Shown one piece after another: positions 10,403-22,130 of a stretch of 64,000 bases of DNA. This DNA is from Acanthosepion esculentum (Eukaryota; Mollusca; Cephalopoda; Sepiida; Sepiidae): contig OZ038511.1 in the NCBI GenBank assembly GCA_964036315.1, positions 517,729-581,728 of the forward strand, written 5' to 3'. The notes under the pieces were generated by a model, which saw only the letters and a program-made list of their open reading frames with translations, ran no database searches and had not been told where the DNA came from. The position numbers were made by a program, and so were the translations under genes. Each line of letters starts with the position of its first letter. The stretch's first letter is position 1.

Positions 10403-11950
10403 ATGTCGGCGTCTCAACGAAAAACTCTGAGCATTTCTGAACAGTTGGAGCTCATCAACGATGTCAAAGTGAAGAAATTCAAACTAGCTGCTGCAGCCAA
10501 AAAGTACAGAATTGGTTATTCAACAGCAGCAAAAATTCTCAAGAAAGAAGACGATCTCAGATCTTGCATGCAAATGAACGGAAACACTAATCGCAAACGA
10601 AAGCACTAATCCGTGCACAAGGACATTAACAAAGCGCTTACACAATGGTTTATGCAAGCATGTGCTTATGGAGCTACCATCACCGATCACGTCATCAGGC
10701 AGAAAGCATCACAACTGGCCATAAATCTTGAAATTGATTTTGAACCGAGCAATGGCTGGCTCATGCGCTGGAAGCAGGCCAATAACGTTTCGTTCAAAAA
10801 ATTTCACGGCGAATTAACGTCAGCAGATCACGGTTTTGCCAATAAATGGGTGACAAACGTTTTGCCGCAACTTTTTCGTGGATATGATCCAAAAGATGTT
10901 TGGAACTGTGATGAAACGGGAATTTTCTACAAAGCCATGCCGTCTGGATCTTTGCGATTTGCCGGCGACAAACAGTCAAATGGGACAAAAGTTCCCAAAG
11001 ACAGACTCACGATACTTCAGTTCACAAACATGGACGGCAGTGAAAAGCAAGCTGTAGTTGTTGGTAAGTCGGCAAAACCACGCTGCTTTAAAAATGTCAA
11101 AACTCTGCCGTTTTCTTACTTCGCTAATCATAAAGCCTGGATGACTAGTCAGCTGTTTACAGACATTATGAAAATGCTTGATCGAAAAATGATTGCTCAA
11201 AATCAAAAGATTATTCTGCTTTTGGACAATGCAACTTGTCATAACTTACTGCCGGGTACAAATCTGTCAAACATCAAATTGTCGTTCATACCACCAAACA
11301 CCACCAGTCTCATTCAACCTTTGGATCAAGGCATCATTCGTTCATTCAAAGCGTATTATCGTCGGGAACTTGTTCGAATGCAAATTGCAGCGATCGATGC
11401 TACACCGCCAGTGCCACTGTCCGAAGTGGCCAAGCAGACAACTGTTTTGAAGGCCATGCACATGATGAAACGAGCACTTTTCATGGTCAAACTGTCAACA
11501 ATTCAAAATTGTTTTAAAAAGGTTGGCTTTGTCATTGAATCACAGGCTGAAATGGAAGAAATACTCAACGAAAATGATCAAGTTTCTCCACCATCGGGCA
11601 TGGAGCAAACAGATTTTGACGAATTTATCAGCTTCGATGACTGTACACAATGTTATGGAGAACTGACTGACACGGACATCACACGTGGTATAAAATCGAA
11701 TGATCAAGATTTTGACGAAGATGATGATGCTGAAAGCGTAAGTTCTGAAGTTTCTGAAAGTGACAAACCAGTGCCAAATTCTCTGGCTGCATTGAATGCG
11801 CTTGAAACTCTGACAGCTTACTTTGAAGCAAAAAGCAGTAATCCTGATGGCGCATTGAAAATGATTTACGGACTGTATGAAAGTGTTCATGATGTTAACA
11901 AAGAGATTTCTGTACAATCAAAAATGACTGACTTTTTTAAGAAAAAGTAA
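10403..11950 (+). pseudogene. Pogo/Tigger transposase, one in-frame stop
   Basis: The frame starts at ATG 10403 (an upstream GTG at 10400 is not needed) and runs to TAA at 11948. A single TAA at 10607-10609 interrupts it after 68 codons; the frame continues unchanged on the other side. N-terminal part: a CENP-B/Psq-type helix-turn-helix (LSISEQLELINDVK, then AAAAKKYRIGYSTAAKILKK). Next comes a second CENP-B-type DNA-binding domain (about 10620-10800, with SNGWLMRWKQ). The DDE_1 catalytic core has D in WNCDETGIFY (10910), D in LLLDNATCHN (11225) and D in IQPLDQGIIRSF (11324), a DD32D spacing. An acidic serine-rich tail precedes QSKMTDFF (11915-11938), which fits the PCNA-interacting PIP box known from pogo transposase. 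Only the stop appears disabling; readthrough or a sequencing error cannot be excluded. Confidence 0.93.
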
Positions 11951-12102
11951 TTTTTGATTGAATTATTTGTGAAAACTGATTGAAAATTTATTTTTGTCTG
12001 TGTTTTTGTGTTTTTATGTCTATAACTGTTAAATAAACTAGTGTACTGTACATAAAAAGCGTTATATGAAGTGTTCCCATACTTACCTAAACAAAATAGA
12101 CC

Positions 12103-12216
12103 AAACCCGGATATAAGAGAAACCCGGATATAAGAGAACCCCGGATATAAGAGAACCCCGGATATAAGAGACTTATTCTCCGGTCCCAACAACTCTCTTA
12201 TATCCGGGTTACACTG
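12103..12216 (+). repeat. 3' subterminal repeats and TIR of the Tigger element
   Basis: Four direct copies of (C)CCCGGATATAAGAG lie at 12104-12170, in the same direction as those at the 5' end. A TTCTCCGGTCCC spacer, matching the 5' spacer, leads to one inverted copy that forms the terminal repeat. A polyadenylation-like AATAAA lies upstream near 12031. Confidence 0.85.
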
Positions 12217-12218
12217 TA

Positions 12219-15200
12219 TATCCCATATCTAAGTCTTTTTATTCTCTTCTTGTAGGTATCATGCCTGGGGTATTCATTGGTTGTTGTCTGACATCCAACA
12301 AATCCAGGAGATATTGCCTGACCAGATCAGGTTCATCTTATAGGTTCTGCTTCAGTTGGATGTTATTCTACAGGTCCAAGAGATTTTTTGCTTGTTTGTG
12401 AGTATGGGTGTAGTACTGAGTCTTGTGGGGTTGTGCTCTTGTCAGTTGATGCTAGTAGTTTCAGCTGAGTTTTCAGTTATTTCCATTAAAGCTACATACG
12501 TACGTGATCGTTTGCAACATTTAATGACTTTGCTCATCTTACAACAGGCATGAATATTTCATTCTAATTTAGACTGAAAAATTCCAGAGTTACATTTTTT
12601 ATGTTAATTCAAATATAAACGTTTTCAGGAAATTTGGGAGACATTTTTTTGTAAATTGCGCACTTCCATTGTCAAATTTTGTTCTCACTCAACATAGACA
12701 TGGATCCTACATTGAACCCATTCCTGGCATTATTTTATCAAAGAACATTCTTTCACCAACCATTCTCCATTTATATAATTCCATAGGAGGCTTTATTTTC
12801 TTTCAATATATACTCAGCCAGCCTCGATTTCATTTTATCATCACAAGTTCTTGCACGTCCATTCTTTTTAAATTTAATTTTTGTGAGATAATTTCTCTCT
12901 GCCTGTAATATTATATTATTTGAATTAAATACCTATTGATCTCAAGTATTATGTTACCATGTTCAAGATTCAAACCATGCAAGGTCATACAAAGGTCATT
13001 ATTTAGCACTTATTCCTGATATTTCCAATTATTTTTTCACTGGAAAGCTTTAAAAATTTTTTCTGTATATTCCATTGGGTTGAGGCTTTTATTCTCATTT
13101 TTAGCAGATTAACTGAGAATTCAAGTTTCATCAGTCTTGAATAATTCTCATTTTTTCTCTAAAATACGCTGAAGACAGATTGGTAAATTCTGCTTTGGGA
13201 TTGGTTTATGAATTTGGACTTATATTGGCTGATAAATCCACTTTATATGTTTTTTTTTTAATTCTTGCTATTCTATTGTGAAAGTTAACAAAATGGCCTC
13301 ATCTGGTTGATGAAAATAGTGCAGCTGTGTGTGCCATAATGATTCAGCCACATTTATTATTCAATCTCCTTTTTTTGTGTGTTTAGATTTTTGTCCACAA
13401 AATCAGGGGATTTCAAAGTGACACTCAGATTGACTTTTATGATTGCAAATGACATCAGAAATCTCTTTCCTAAGATAAACATCATCTGTACAAAATAGGA
13501 ATTGGAAAGTTTTAACACAAGGGTTTTGGCTGAGTTGTTTTGCTAAAAGAGCTGAAATATTTTGAAATGTTTATACCTGAGTAAATTGCAATTCTTATGT
13601 TCAAAATTATTTACATTTTCAAAATAATTTTTGTGAGTTTTTCTTTTGATTAAAATAAATGGCAAACATATTTGAAGTCTATTAAACTTGGTTGACCAAT
13701 GAGTTTGCATTTTAACTTTTGTAAATATTTCACAGTTTGTTCCTGCTATTTCAGAATTTTGTGACTGAAAGTGATTTTTTTTTTATAAAGGAGTAAATAA
13801 TGAAATAAAACACTGAAGAATAATAATGTATTTGAAAAGAATCAATATTGAAGAATTTTCAAGGAAGAGAGGTAACAGGTGTTTATAATGAAATAATCAA
13901 CAGAATGATTTCATGGAGGGAGAAAAAGGGAAGGAAAAGCACTCATCAGCAGAGAAAACTGTATTAACTCAAAACAATGAATGGCTTGCATACCATACAA
14001 CACAAAAATTGTGATGGCATTTTGACAAAAGGACAACAAATATAGAGTGATAAAAATACCAAACAAAATTCAGATGTTAAAAATGTGAAAAAAAATAAGT
14101 CCATAATAACTAAGAAAATTACAGACAAAATTATTTTGGTATCATTGTGAAAACAAAATCTAAAAAGGAGAAACAAAATCACAAAATGAAAAGAAAAAAA
14201 ACTAAGAATCAATTATGAGTCAGCAAATAAAATTGAAAAAAGAACATGAAATAGTTTAGGATATTTCAAACAAAAACATCCAATTAAGACAAGAAGAACA
14301 GAAAATATACAATATAAACAAATAAGGAAATGTTGCCAAATTGTCGATGTGACCATCTGAGATCCAAAAAATTAATCGGAAGGAGAATTTAAGAACTGCA
14401 GAAGCTAAACAACGCAACAATTAAACTTGTGTCTATAATTACATTAGATCAGATTTTATTATACAAATCAACATTTTCACAATAAAATTGTTGATATTGG
14501 TAAAAATTTTGGTACATACTTATATGTTAGTTTCAGTTTGTGTTATCCATCCTGATTGAAAATATTACTAAATTCTTTTGGGTATATTAGATTTTATTAT
14601 TCAAAATGCAGCATTAATTTTCATTTATGAATAAATCCAAAGAAAAATATATTCAATACAATATTCCATATAACTAAATAAATTTTATTTATTTAATATA
14701 TTTATATGGGCTCCTTGACATCTTCAGCAGTTTTTTAATCACAACATTATTTGAAGCAAGTTTGATTGCTTCCTAGAAATCTTTTTTGCCTGAATATTGT
14801 TTTCTCATAGCCTTCTCTTTTAATGATTGGCAACAAGTTTTTTGTTAGATCAGTATCTGGAAAAACTGTGGAATGGTCCGTTAATTTGATGCCATGGAAC
14901 ATATTTTTGGCAAGATGGACATTACGCAGCTTTGCAGAATATGAAGGAGGATTATTATTATGAATGTATTCTTCTGCTTAAAGCTTCTCGCTTGTGACCT
15001 CATTCACATCAAAAATGTCTTGTCAAACAACTTACAATAATTCTCTGTATGTATCTTAATATTAACATCATCTTTGAAAGGACCTGTCGTTTTAGTGTCT
15101 TCATTTTCAGCCTAAAACATTAAGCCACCTCTCCAGTGTTGACCTCTCTATTATGTCAGTTGATAATTTTCATCAATGTCGCAACCTTTAGGTTCATCTA

Positions 15201-18200
15201 ATGCAAGAGAGGTGCTATAGGGTTTAAATGAATTCAACCTTTGCACAAGAAAATGAATTTCAACACATGGAAGAGTTTTGTAGACATACTTTTATATAAA
15301 CAAGCTCAGAAGAGAAAGAGAAAATTATATTTCTGTGTACACAGCTTCGAAAAAAGAAAGAAAGCACTTATGTATTTAGCTGTAGTGTGTACCTGTGTGA
15401 TGTCCACATGAATTGTTTGAAATTAAGTAGTTTGTTTGCTGGGGAAAGAAAATCTCCCTCAGTGGAGACAAGTTCTATGTTGTCATTTCTATATACCAGA
15501 GAAGAAAGAGAATGAGGGAGTCTCTGCCCTTCCTTTTATAGTCCTGAATAGAACAACACCTAGTTAGAATCCTGGCAGGAATGGTTGGATAATCACTACA
15601 CTAGCTTTACATTCATCACTAAAATTCCTGTTGAGAAATTAGTTTTCATGTATTTGTTTTCCCATCTTGTATGTTTATCTTTGTTATGTTCCCTTAAAAG
15701 TGGTAGTTAGGTTGCTTTCATGCCTTAAGTCAAATGTTCTTAACATTCTGAATCTTTATTGCAACACTAATCTCTTTGAATATCATTTTTCAGTAAATCA
15801 TTTGCTTATTATCTTTGAAATTTGAATTTTTATTTATTCCTTAAATTATTATTAAACTGATTATGAACAATATATAAAACTTTAAAAGTGAGGTTGGCTG
15901 GTTGAATTTTACCAACATAGAAAGGGAGCCACTCCCATTTTACACCTTTCTGGTTTTACAACAAATTGTTCTCAATGAAAAGGTAAAATTTTATTTGTTG
16001 TTGTTTGTGTGCTTTTATTGGCTGGACTTCCTTATTAGATAATAGTGATTAGAAAATGAATCTTAGACAAACCACTGGGAAATAGAATTGGTGAAAATAT
16101 TTACAACTCTTTATATTCCTGGTCAGTGACATTTAATATTGGTTTCCTTATAAAGAGAAGAACAAAAAGTTTTCTGTGAACTCAGATCAACCTGGTGTTT
16201 TTTTTTATTATCATATGATTTAGATAAAACTAGTTTGAGTGGATATCTGAGAAGCAGGTGAATCTTTTGCAAGTTTCTTCAAATTCCTCCTGTACAAATG
16301 TTCAAGGAGGTTATTTTTTAAGTTGAATAACAGCTGTATCATTGACCAACCATAGCAGATGAGCCATTAGCCAATCACAGTAAACAATTAGTGGCTAATC
16401 TTAATTTTGCTTAACTCAGCCACGAAGCCAATGTTAGAGAAAAAATATTTCAGATTATTGCAGTGAGATCAATTTGTATTTGCAGCTCTATGCGTGTATC
16501 TTTGAACCAAGCTTGATAAGTCCTGTTATACATAGTAAGTGCAGAAAAATGTTATCATAGTAAAATAGATGAATCATAGTATATAACCTACTTCTGGTGC
16601 TGCAGAAGACTAAAATTAATCAGGAAATATAATAATCCACTCATCTGAAATGTGGTAGCAAATAAAATCACCATGTACAGAGTTTGAGAAGAAAATATAT
16701 TTAATGGAGTGATGAGATTTTTTTAATGTCTTTCCAGACTAATAACTGCCTCCATATTAATATCATGACTAAAGTCAAGGTTGAAAAGAAATATAATTCA
16801 AAAGAAAATTCAATTCAGAAAGAGAATATCGAAGATATTTGTAGGTTCCAGTTTCTGATAGATTTCTTGAAAAGTTGACAAAAAAGTCTTTGTGGACAGC
16901 AATAGAAAATCAACAAAAGAATATCAAAAGACAGGTTTTTTTTTCTGTTTCTTCAATATCGATGTAAAATATTATCAAGATGACATAACAACAGATTTGT
17001 AAAACAAAGAGACAAAGATATTGTTTATCTCCTGATGAAAGTTGCATATTGAAAATGCCAAAGAGAAATGGCTTCTTGCAGATTAGAAACAAAGGCTTCT
17101 TGCTGAAAATTAAAAAAAAACGGTTTGTCTTATTTGCACTAACTGAGTAGCTATCTAAGTCAGTTCATATATCAGCCCATTTTTATCTGTGTATCTATCT
17201 ATCTGGTCTATTCATATCTATCTGAGTCTGTTTCTATCTAATTCAGCCTGTTCATATCCAGAAACAAAGGTTTCAAAAAACTGTTTGTTTCATCTGTGGA
17301 AATGTTTTTCCCAAAGCATAAAATTACTTTTGTGGCTATTCTGTTCAAAGTAAATAAAATATCAAAATGTTTCTTTTCTTCACGGAAATGAATTATAAAT
17401 GAAAAAATGTTAACCATTTGTTTTTTGATTTGGATCACAGAATTCCATTGAAAAGATCTTATAATGGCAATTTTGATGAGTTCAAAAATGGAGCTAACAA
17501 TGAAAAGAAAACATTCTTCAGGTTTAAGACAGAATTCTTGTGATTAAATAATTTAAATATGATTTATCAACATATCTCAATACACACATATATATATAAA
17601 ATATTTAAAAAAGGAACACAGCAACTCTTAGTAAGTAAACATTCATTTTCTGACTCTTCAGGCAGTAAGTGTTAAGATTAAATCACTCGGTGCTTGGATT
17701 GCTCAGCCTTATTTTGCCATTGAGCATTTGTTTCTTTCACTTTTTGTTTTTAGAGTGCAAAACATTTTCTTTTTTATATGCCAGTAAGCATATAAAAATA
17801 GTTTTTGTATTAAATATTACATGTATTAAAAATGACTGACAGTTATTTAAGTTTTTGATTATATTTTTCTTGTATGTGAACAAGACAGTTTCTTTGTGGG
17901 CTTTCTATGTGTAGAAATTGTCCAAATGATTGTTAGGTTAGTCAAAAGTGCTTGGAACTATGAACCATTTTCAAGCATTTTGGTTGTACTATTGTAAATG
18001 ATACATTTCTGAATGGTAGACATATTCTTAATTCTCGAATATATTGCAACATTGTTCATATTTGGCTTTGTTAAGGTTTTTTTTTTGTTTTTTTATGATA
18101 AGGTCTTTTATTATTTTCTGATGCTTTTTACAGTTGGAGGTGCACATATCACATTTATGTTCTTGACAAATGTGTTGCATATGGAGACTGATACAAGGTG

Positions 18201-18850
18201 CTGCTTTTAATGTCTCCCTATATATATGGCTCTGGTCTGAGTGATGTAGGGTCAGTCATTTTGATCAGCAAGTTGTAGTATGTCCCTAATGATTATTTAT
18301 GAATTTGTTGGGAAAACAACAGTTCTCTATGAGGCATTTGAATTCATAAATAATATTGTTCTTATATAATTTTGATTTCACAGGGGAGTTGCTGGTAAGG
18401 TTTGCATTCCATAGAGAAAAATTTGTGCGGTTTGCAATTTTTTGTACATTTATCTCCAATAAAATCTATTGATGTTTGTGGTAATAAAATAAGCACATCC
18501 CATCTCCCCTCTCACTTGTAACCATCCACTTTAATAAAATAAACATTTTTAGTGCTAAAGCTGAATTAGTCAAATAATGCTTCATCAGCTTCTACTTAGA
18601 GTTTTTGCTATATTATAGCGTTATCTCTTTGGCCTGTGTTTTTATTGCTTAATTTTGAAAGAAATGGTTTGATTTGACGGTAATATTAAAACCATTATTG
18701 AGTAGTGTTTGTTTTACATTACTGAATTCTTTAAAGAATAGTGTGCATGGCGATGAGATTGTGTTAGAATCCTCGTTAGAAAATTATTTATTACTTCTAA
18801 TTTTTATCTAAGTTAGCATTTACTCTTATAATTGAGACAGTAAACATCTT
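12219..18850. other. AT-rich region without recognised genes
   Basis: Over 6.6 kb I find no coding domain, tRNA or rRNA. Open frames are short and F/L/K-rich. There is one member of a dispersed AGATTTTATTAT repeat (about 14445-14560), and a small CTAT-type stretch with TTCAGCCTGTTCATATC at 17190-17260 that resembles the unit of the 19.5-23.7 kb satellite. It could be intergenic or intronic. Confidence 0.4.
14445..14560 (+). repeat. Dispersed repeat (AGATTTTATTAT family), copy 1
   Basis: CAGATTTTATTATACAAATC followed by an ATTTTCACAATAAA stretch resembles 26010-26130 on the same strand and the reverse complement of 29640-29770. Copies are diverged and no protein is encoded. Confidence 0.45.
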
Positions 18851-18854
18851 TCAT

Positions 18855-19147
18855 GAGGAAGCATGGTGGAGTAATGGATAGTGGCTCAGACTGAAGAATC
18901 AGAGAACTGAGTTCGAATTCCAGTCAAATCCATTACATTCGCTTATGTGCTAATACCGCGGGAAAGTTATGAATCTTCTTCTCCCCCCCCCCAGCTATAA
19001 GTAAATAGGACAGACCAGGTTCTATAGCCTTGGATGGCAACTGGTCTACTGCAGAAAGAAATGGCAACCTACTGCTAGAAAAAAGTCTGCCTCGTCAGTC
19101 ATGTATCGAAAGATACATGCTCACCTAACTGACTGAAACATCTTGTG
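18855..19147 (+). mobile_element. tRNA-derived SINE
   Basis: The head carries an A-box-like TGGTGGAGTAATGG and a good B box, GAGTTCGAATTCC (around 18910), arranged as a tRNA D arm and T arm; the T stem is CTGAG/TCCAG with one mismatch. The body follows: a C10 run, then GGACAGACCAGGTTC, GGATGGCAACTGGTCTACTG and ATGGCAACCTACTGC, a structured tRNA-unrelated domain. The end near CTAACTGACTGAAACATC is approximate. The internal RNA polymerase III promoter is inferred from the boxes. The head resembles the tRNA-like part at 42155-42225. Confidence 0.7.
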
Positions 19148-19469
19148 GAATTTCATATATTAAAGTAGTAAACATATTTTCATTGGATTCTACAAGAACA
19201 TCTGAGAATGGCATTTTTACCACTATTGCAATGTAATGAAACATATATTAGAGAAGAACTGTTGCTTAAATACACAAGCATAAATATTATCTAAACAGTT
19301 TGAACTTAGAAATCAACCCAGCATGAGGATGGGCAGTTTCATATGTTAAGCTAACATCAAACACACATAAATTCAGTGTTGATGTCTATGTCTACACTGT
19401 TTATATTTACATATGAACTATCTTTCATAATGAGCACACATAAATTTAAGAAATATGTGGCTGGGCTGA

Positions 19470-19518
19470 GTGTATGTATGTATGTATGTATGTATGTATG
19501 TATGTATGTATGTATGTA

Positions 19519-19549
<31 letters not shown>

Positions 19550-19590
19550 AAGCACATATATATATATGTGTGTGTGTGTATGTAAGCCTT
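19470..19590. repeat. GTAT and GT microsatellites
   Basis: A (GTAT)n run at about 19472-19520 passes into (GT)n and short (TA)n/(GT)n runs. They mark the left edge of the large satellite block. Confidence 0.95.
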
Positions 19591-19709
19591 CCAAATATTT
19601 CTCTATCTGTTTATCAATTCAGCTGTCTCAGCCTTTTGAATATTTATCTCATCCTGTCAAATATATGTCTATCTATCTATCACCCTGTTCAATCTATCTG
19701 TCTTAACTT

Positions 19710-19965
19710 TTCAACACTATTTACATTATTCAGACTATTGTCCTCATCTTTGTCACCATGTTTATCATAACATTTCAGCCATTGTATGCTCTGGCCTTCT
19801 TCAGGTGGTTGGAATGTTGAACTGAACTGGGATAGACTGTTCCATGTGTCATGTCTAATGGATGTCAGTTATCTCCTGTTAATTAACCAGGTAGTGAACT
19901 CACACTCTTTGGATCCTGTCACTGGATTTAACTAATGCCTTTATCCACTGTGCCATGTGTCCTTG
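19710..19965 (-). mobile_element. SINE-like unit with hammerhead-like tail, next to Penelope fragment
   Basis: On the minus strand: an A-box-like TGGCACAGTGGATAAAGGC, a B-box-like GTGAGTTCACTACC, then GAGATAACTGACATCC, GACACATGGAACAGTCTA, and the tail CCTGAAGAAGGCCAGAGCAT ending in AATAATGTAAATAGTG. It is the same family as 4588-4868. It lies just 3' of the Penelope-like GIY-YIG segment, and its far end abuts the satellite. The tail core at 19771-19804 can form the same four-base stem (GGCC/GGCT). Confidence 0.65.
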
Positions 19966-20120
19966 AATACATCTGTGTATGAATTTCTGGGTATTATAAA
20001 CCTAAAGTCTTCAGCAATCATTTTTTACCAGAGCTTATATTGCAATTTTTGTTATTATTATCACTTTTCTCTGGCACTCCTTAATACTGGTTCCCATATT
20101 GTATTCATTTCTATGCTTGG

Positions 20121-20735
20121 TCAGCTCAGGAGATTTTTATGGCCTAGCATATGTGCTGATTCCTTAAGTTTACAAATTTTCCAATGATGTTCTTTGTCTA
20201 TGATCTCAGCCTGATCCCACAGAGAGCAGTGATCTCCCTTTTCTTTCCATATGTGGTCAGCCACGCCTGATTTTTCCATTTCCCCTCGTGTTACAGCTTT
20301 CTGGTGTTCTTGAAGCCTTACCTTAAGTGGGCGGCCTGTCTCCCCTTTATATTTCTTTCCGCAGCTACACGGGATAGCATACACAGTTTTTAGTCATGTT
20401 CTCCCCTATGGGGGGGGATCTTACTTGGGAGAGATATCTGCGAAGTGTCGTCCTGCTTTTGAAGTTTGTCCTTATGTTATATGGACTGCAGATCCTTTGT
20501 ATTTTCTCTGATAACCACTTCACATAAGGCAGGCAGACTGTTTTCTGAGTGTTGTTGTCCTCCTCTTGTACCTGCCTATCCCAGTTTTTTGGGGCTGCTG
20601 CCATGTACCCAGGGTAGTTGTTATGTTGTAGGGTACTACTTATACTGACCAATTCTTTATCTAATGACTCTGGGTTGCCACTTATGACTTTTGCTTGATG
20701 TTGTAAGCAGCAAACGATCCCTTTCTTTACGCTGA
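20121..20735 (-). pseudogene. Penelope-like element: RT end plus GIY-YIG endonuclease
   Basis: The minus-strand piece 20652-20365 ends with LPYVKWLSEKIQRICSPYNI and then FKSRTTLRRYL, the segment that links reverse transcriptase to the endonuclease in Penelope-like elements. After a frameshift near 20380 the next piece reads YAIPCSCGKKYKGETGRPLK, then VRLQEHQKAVTRG, ADHIWKEKGD, and EIIDKEHHWKICKLKESAHM. This is the GIY-YIG-type domain with its CCHH-like N-terminal cysteines (CSCGKKY) and conserved R and E positions. The upstream RT core is missing: the element is 5'-truncated where the satellite resumes at about 20735. The endonuclease would nick target DNA for priming; this copy is dead. Confidence 0.88.
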
Positions 20736-20780
20736 AAGAATGTCTATCTATCTCACCCTGTCAAATATCTATCTATCAAT

Positions 20781-20826
<46 letters not shown>

Positions 20827-20827
20827 G

Positions 20828-20860
<33 letters not shown>

Positions 20861-21195
20861 CAGCCAGTCAAATATCTATCTATCCATTTGGCTCTGTTCA
20901 ATATGTATTTATATCAACTTGTCGAATATCCATCTATCTCTGTAACTATCTGTCAATCGACCAATCTCAGCCTTCCAAATATCTATCTAAGCCGGTTGAA
21001 TATTTCACTATCACTCTATCTCTCTTTCTCTGCCTGTTGAATATCTATCTATCTATCTCTCTTTCTCAGCCTGTCCAATATCTATCTTTCTTTCTCAAAC
21101 TGTCAAATATCTGTCTTTTTATATATCCATATATCTCAGGCTGTTGAATGTCTTTGTCTATGTTACTTTGTCAAATATCTATCTCAGCCTGTTGA

Positions 21196-21227
<32 letters not shown>

Positions 21228-21892
21228 GTTAGCCTGTCAAAATATATCTCTCTAGTTATCTATCTTGGCCTGTATTTGTCTGTCTATATATTTATCTATC
21301 TGAACTGGACGAATATCTATATATCCATCAATCTATCTATATATCTCAGCCTGTCGAATATATAACTATCTACCTATCTCAGCCTGTTGAAAATCTACCT
21401 ACCTATCTCAGCCTGTCAAATATCTATCTACCTCAGCAGGTTGAATATTTCTCTATCTCAGCCTGTTGAGTATTTATCTATCGATCTCTACACTGTTGAA
21501 TATTTATCTATCTCACTCTGTTGAATATCTATCTGTCAGCCTGTCAAAATCTATCAACATATGTATCTTAGCCTATGGAATATGTATTTATCCTGACAAA
21601 TATCTATCTCACCCTGCTGAATATCTATGTCAGCCTGTTGAAATCTATCTATCTTGGTCCATCGAATATCTATCTATCTATCTCAGCTTGTTAATTATCT
21701 GTCTCATCCTGTTCAATATCTATCTCTTTATCTTAGCCTGTCGAATATCTATCTGTCTATCTATCTATCCCTGTTCAATTTGTATCTATCACAACTTATC
21801 CATTTATCTCTGTATCTATCAATCAACCTATCTCAGCCCTCCAAATATCTATCAATATATCTATCTATCTATCTAATATCTATCTTTTTGTA

Positions 21893-22130
21893 ATGTTGTC
21901 AGGGGGTCATTATTGAAAATAATAATTAGAACGGCAACTTAAAAATATAAGATTTATTTTAAAACAAGAACAATACAAATAGATATTTACAGTTCATCTG
22001 AAGCTGGAAACCCCTCCCCCCAAGACCAACACCATAGATGCTTATATTTCTACTGTAACAGTTCATTTAATAGAGGGGTGTGCCAGTTCTTTGTATACTG
22101 AGGATTATCAGCATAGTACAATAAAGTCTT
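21893..22130. other. Unassigned insert within the satellite
   Basis: About 240 bp of non-satellite sequence precede the Tc1 transposase remnant. It contains GGAAACCCCTCCCCCCAAGA and no coding motif I recognise. It may be part of the same insertion or a separate element. Confidence 0.3.

Larger units (their letters stand above)
10008..12216 (+). mobile_element. Near-complete pogo/Tigger DNA transposon
   Basis: The element starts CAGTGTAACCCGGATATAAG and ends with the exact reverse complement; the perfect terminal inverted repeat is 22 bp (10008-10029 and 12195-12216). It is flanked by TA on both sides (10006-10007 and 12217-12218), the target duplication expected of the Tc1/mariner/pogo superfamily. 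Inside the ends are clusters of a CCCGGATATAAGAG unit. A single transposase gene fills the middle, broken by one stop. Identical ends and an otherwise intact frame point to fairly recent activity. The total length of 2209 bp is normal for Tigger elements. Confidence 0.95.

Noticed and set aside
20740..21876. Open frames of 135 and 136 codons (20740-21147, 21466-21876) rich in Y, L, S and I
   Set aside because: They are translations of the CTAT/CAGCCTGT satellite; several frames are open at once and follow the repeat unit.
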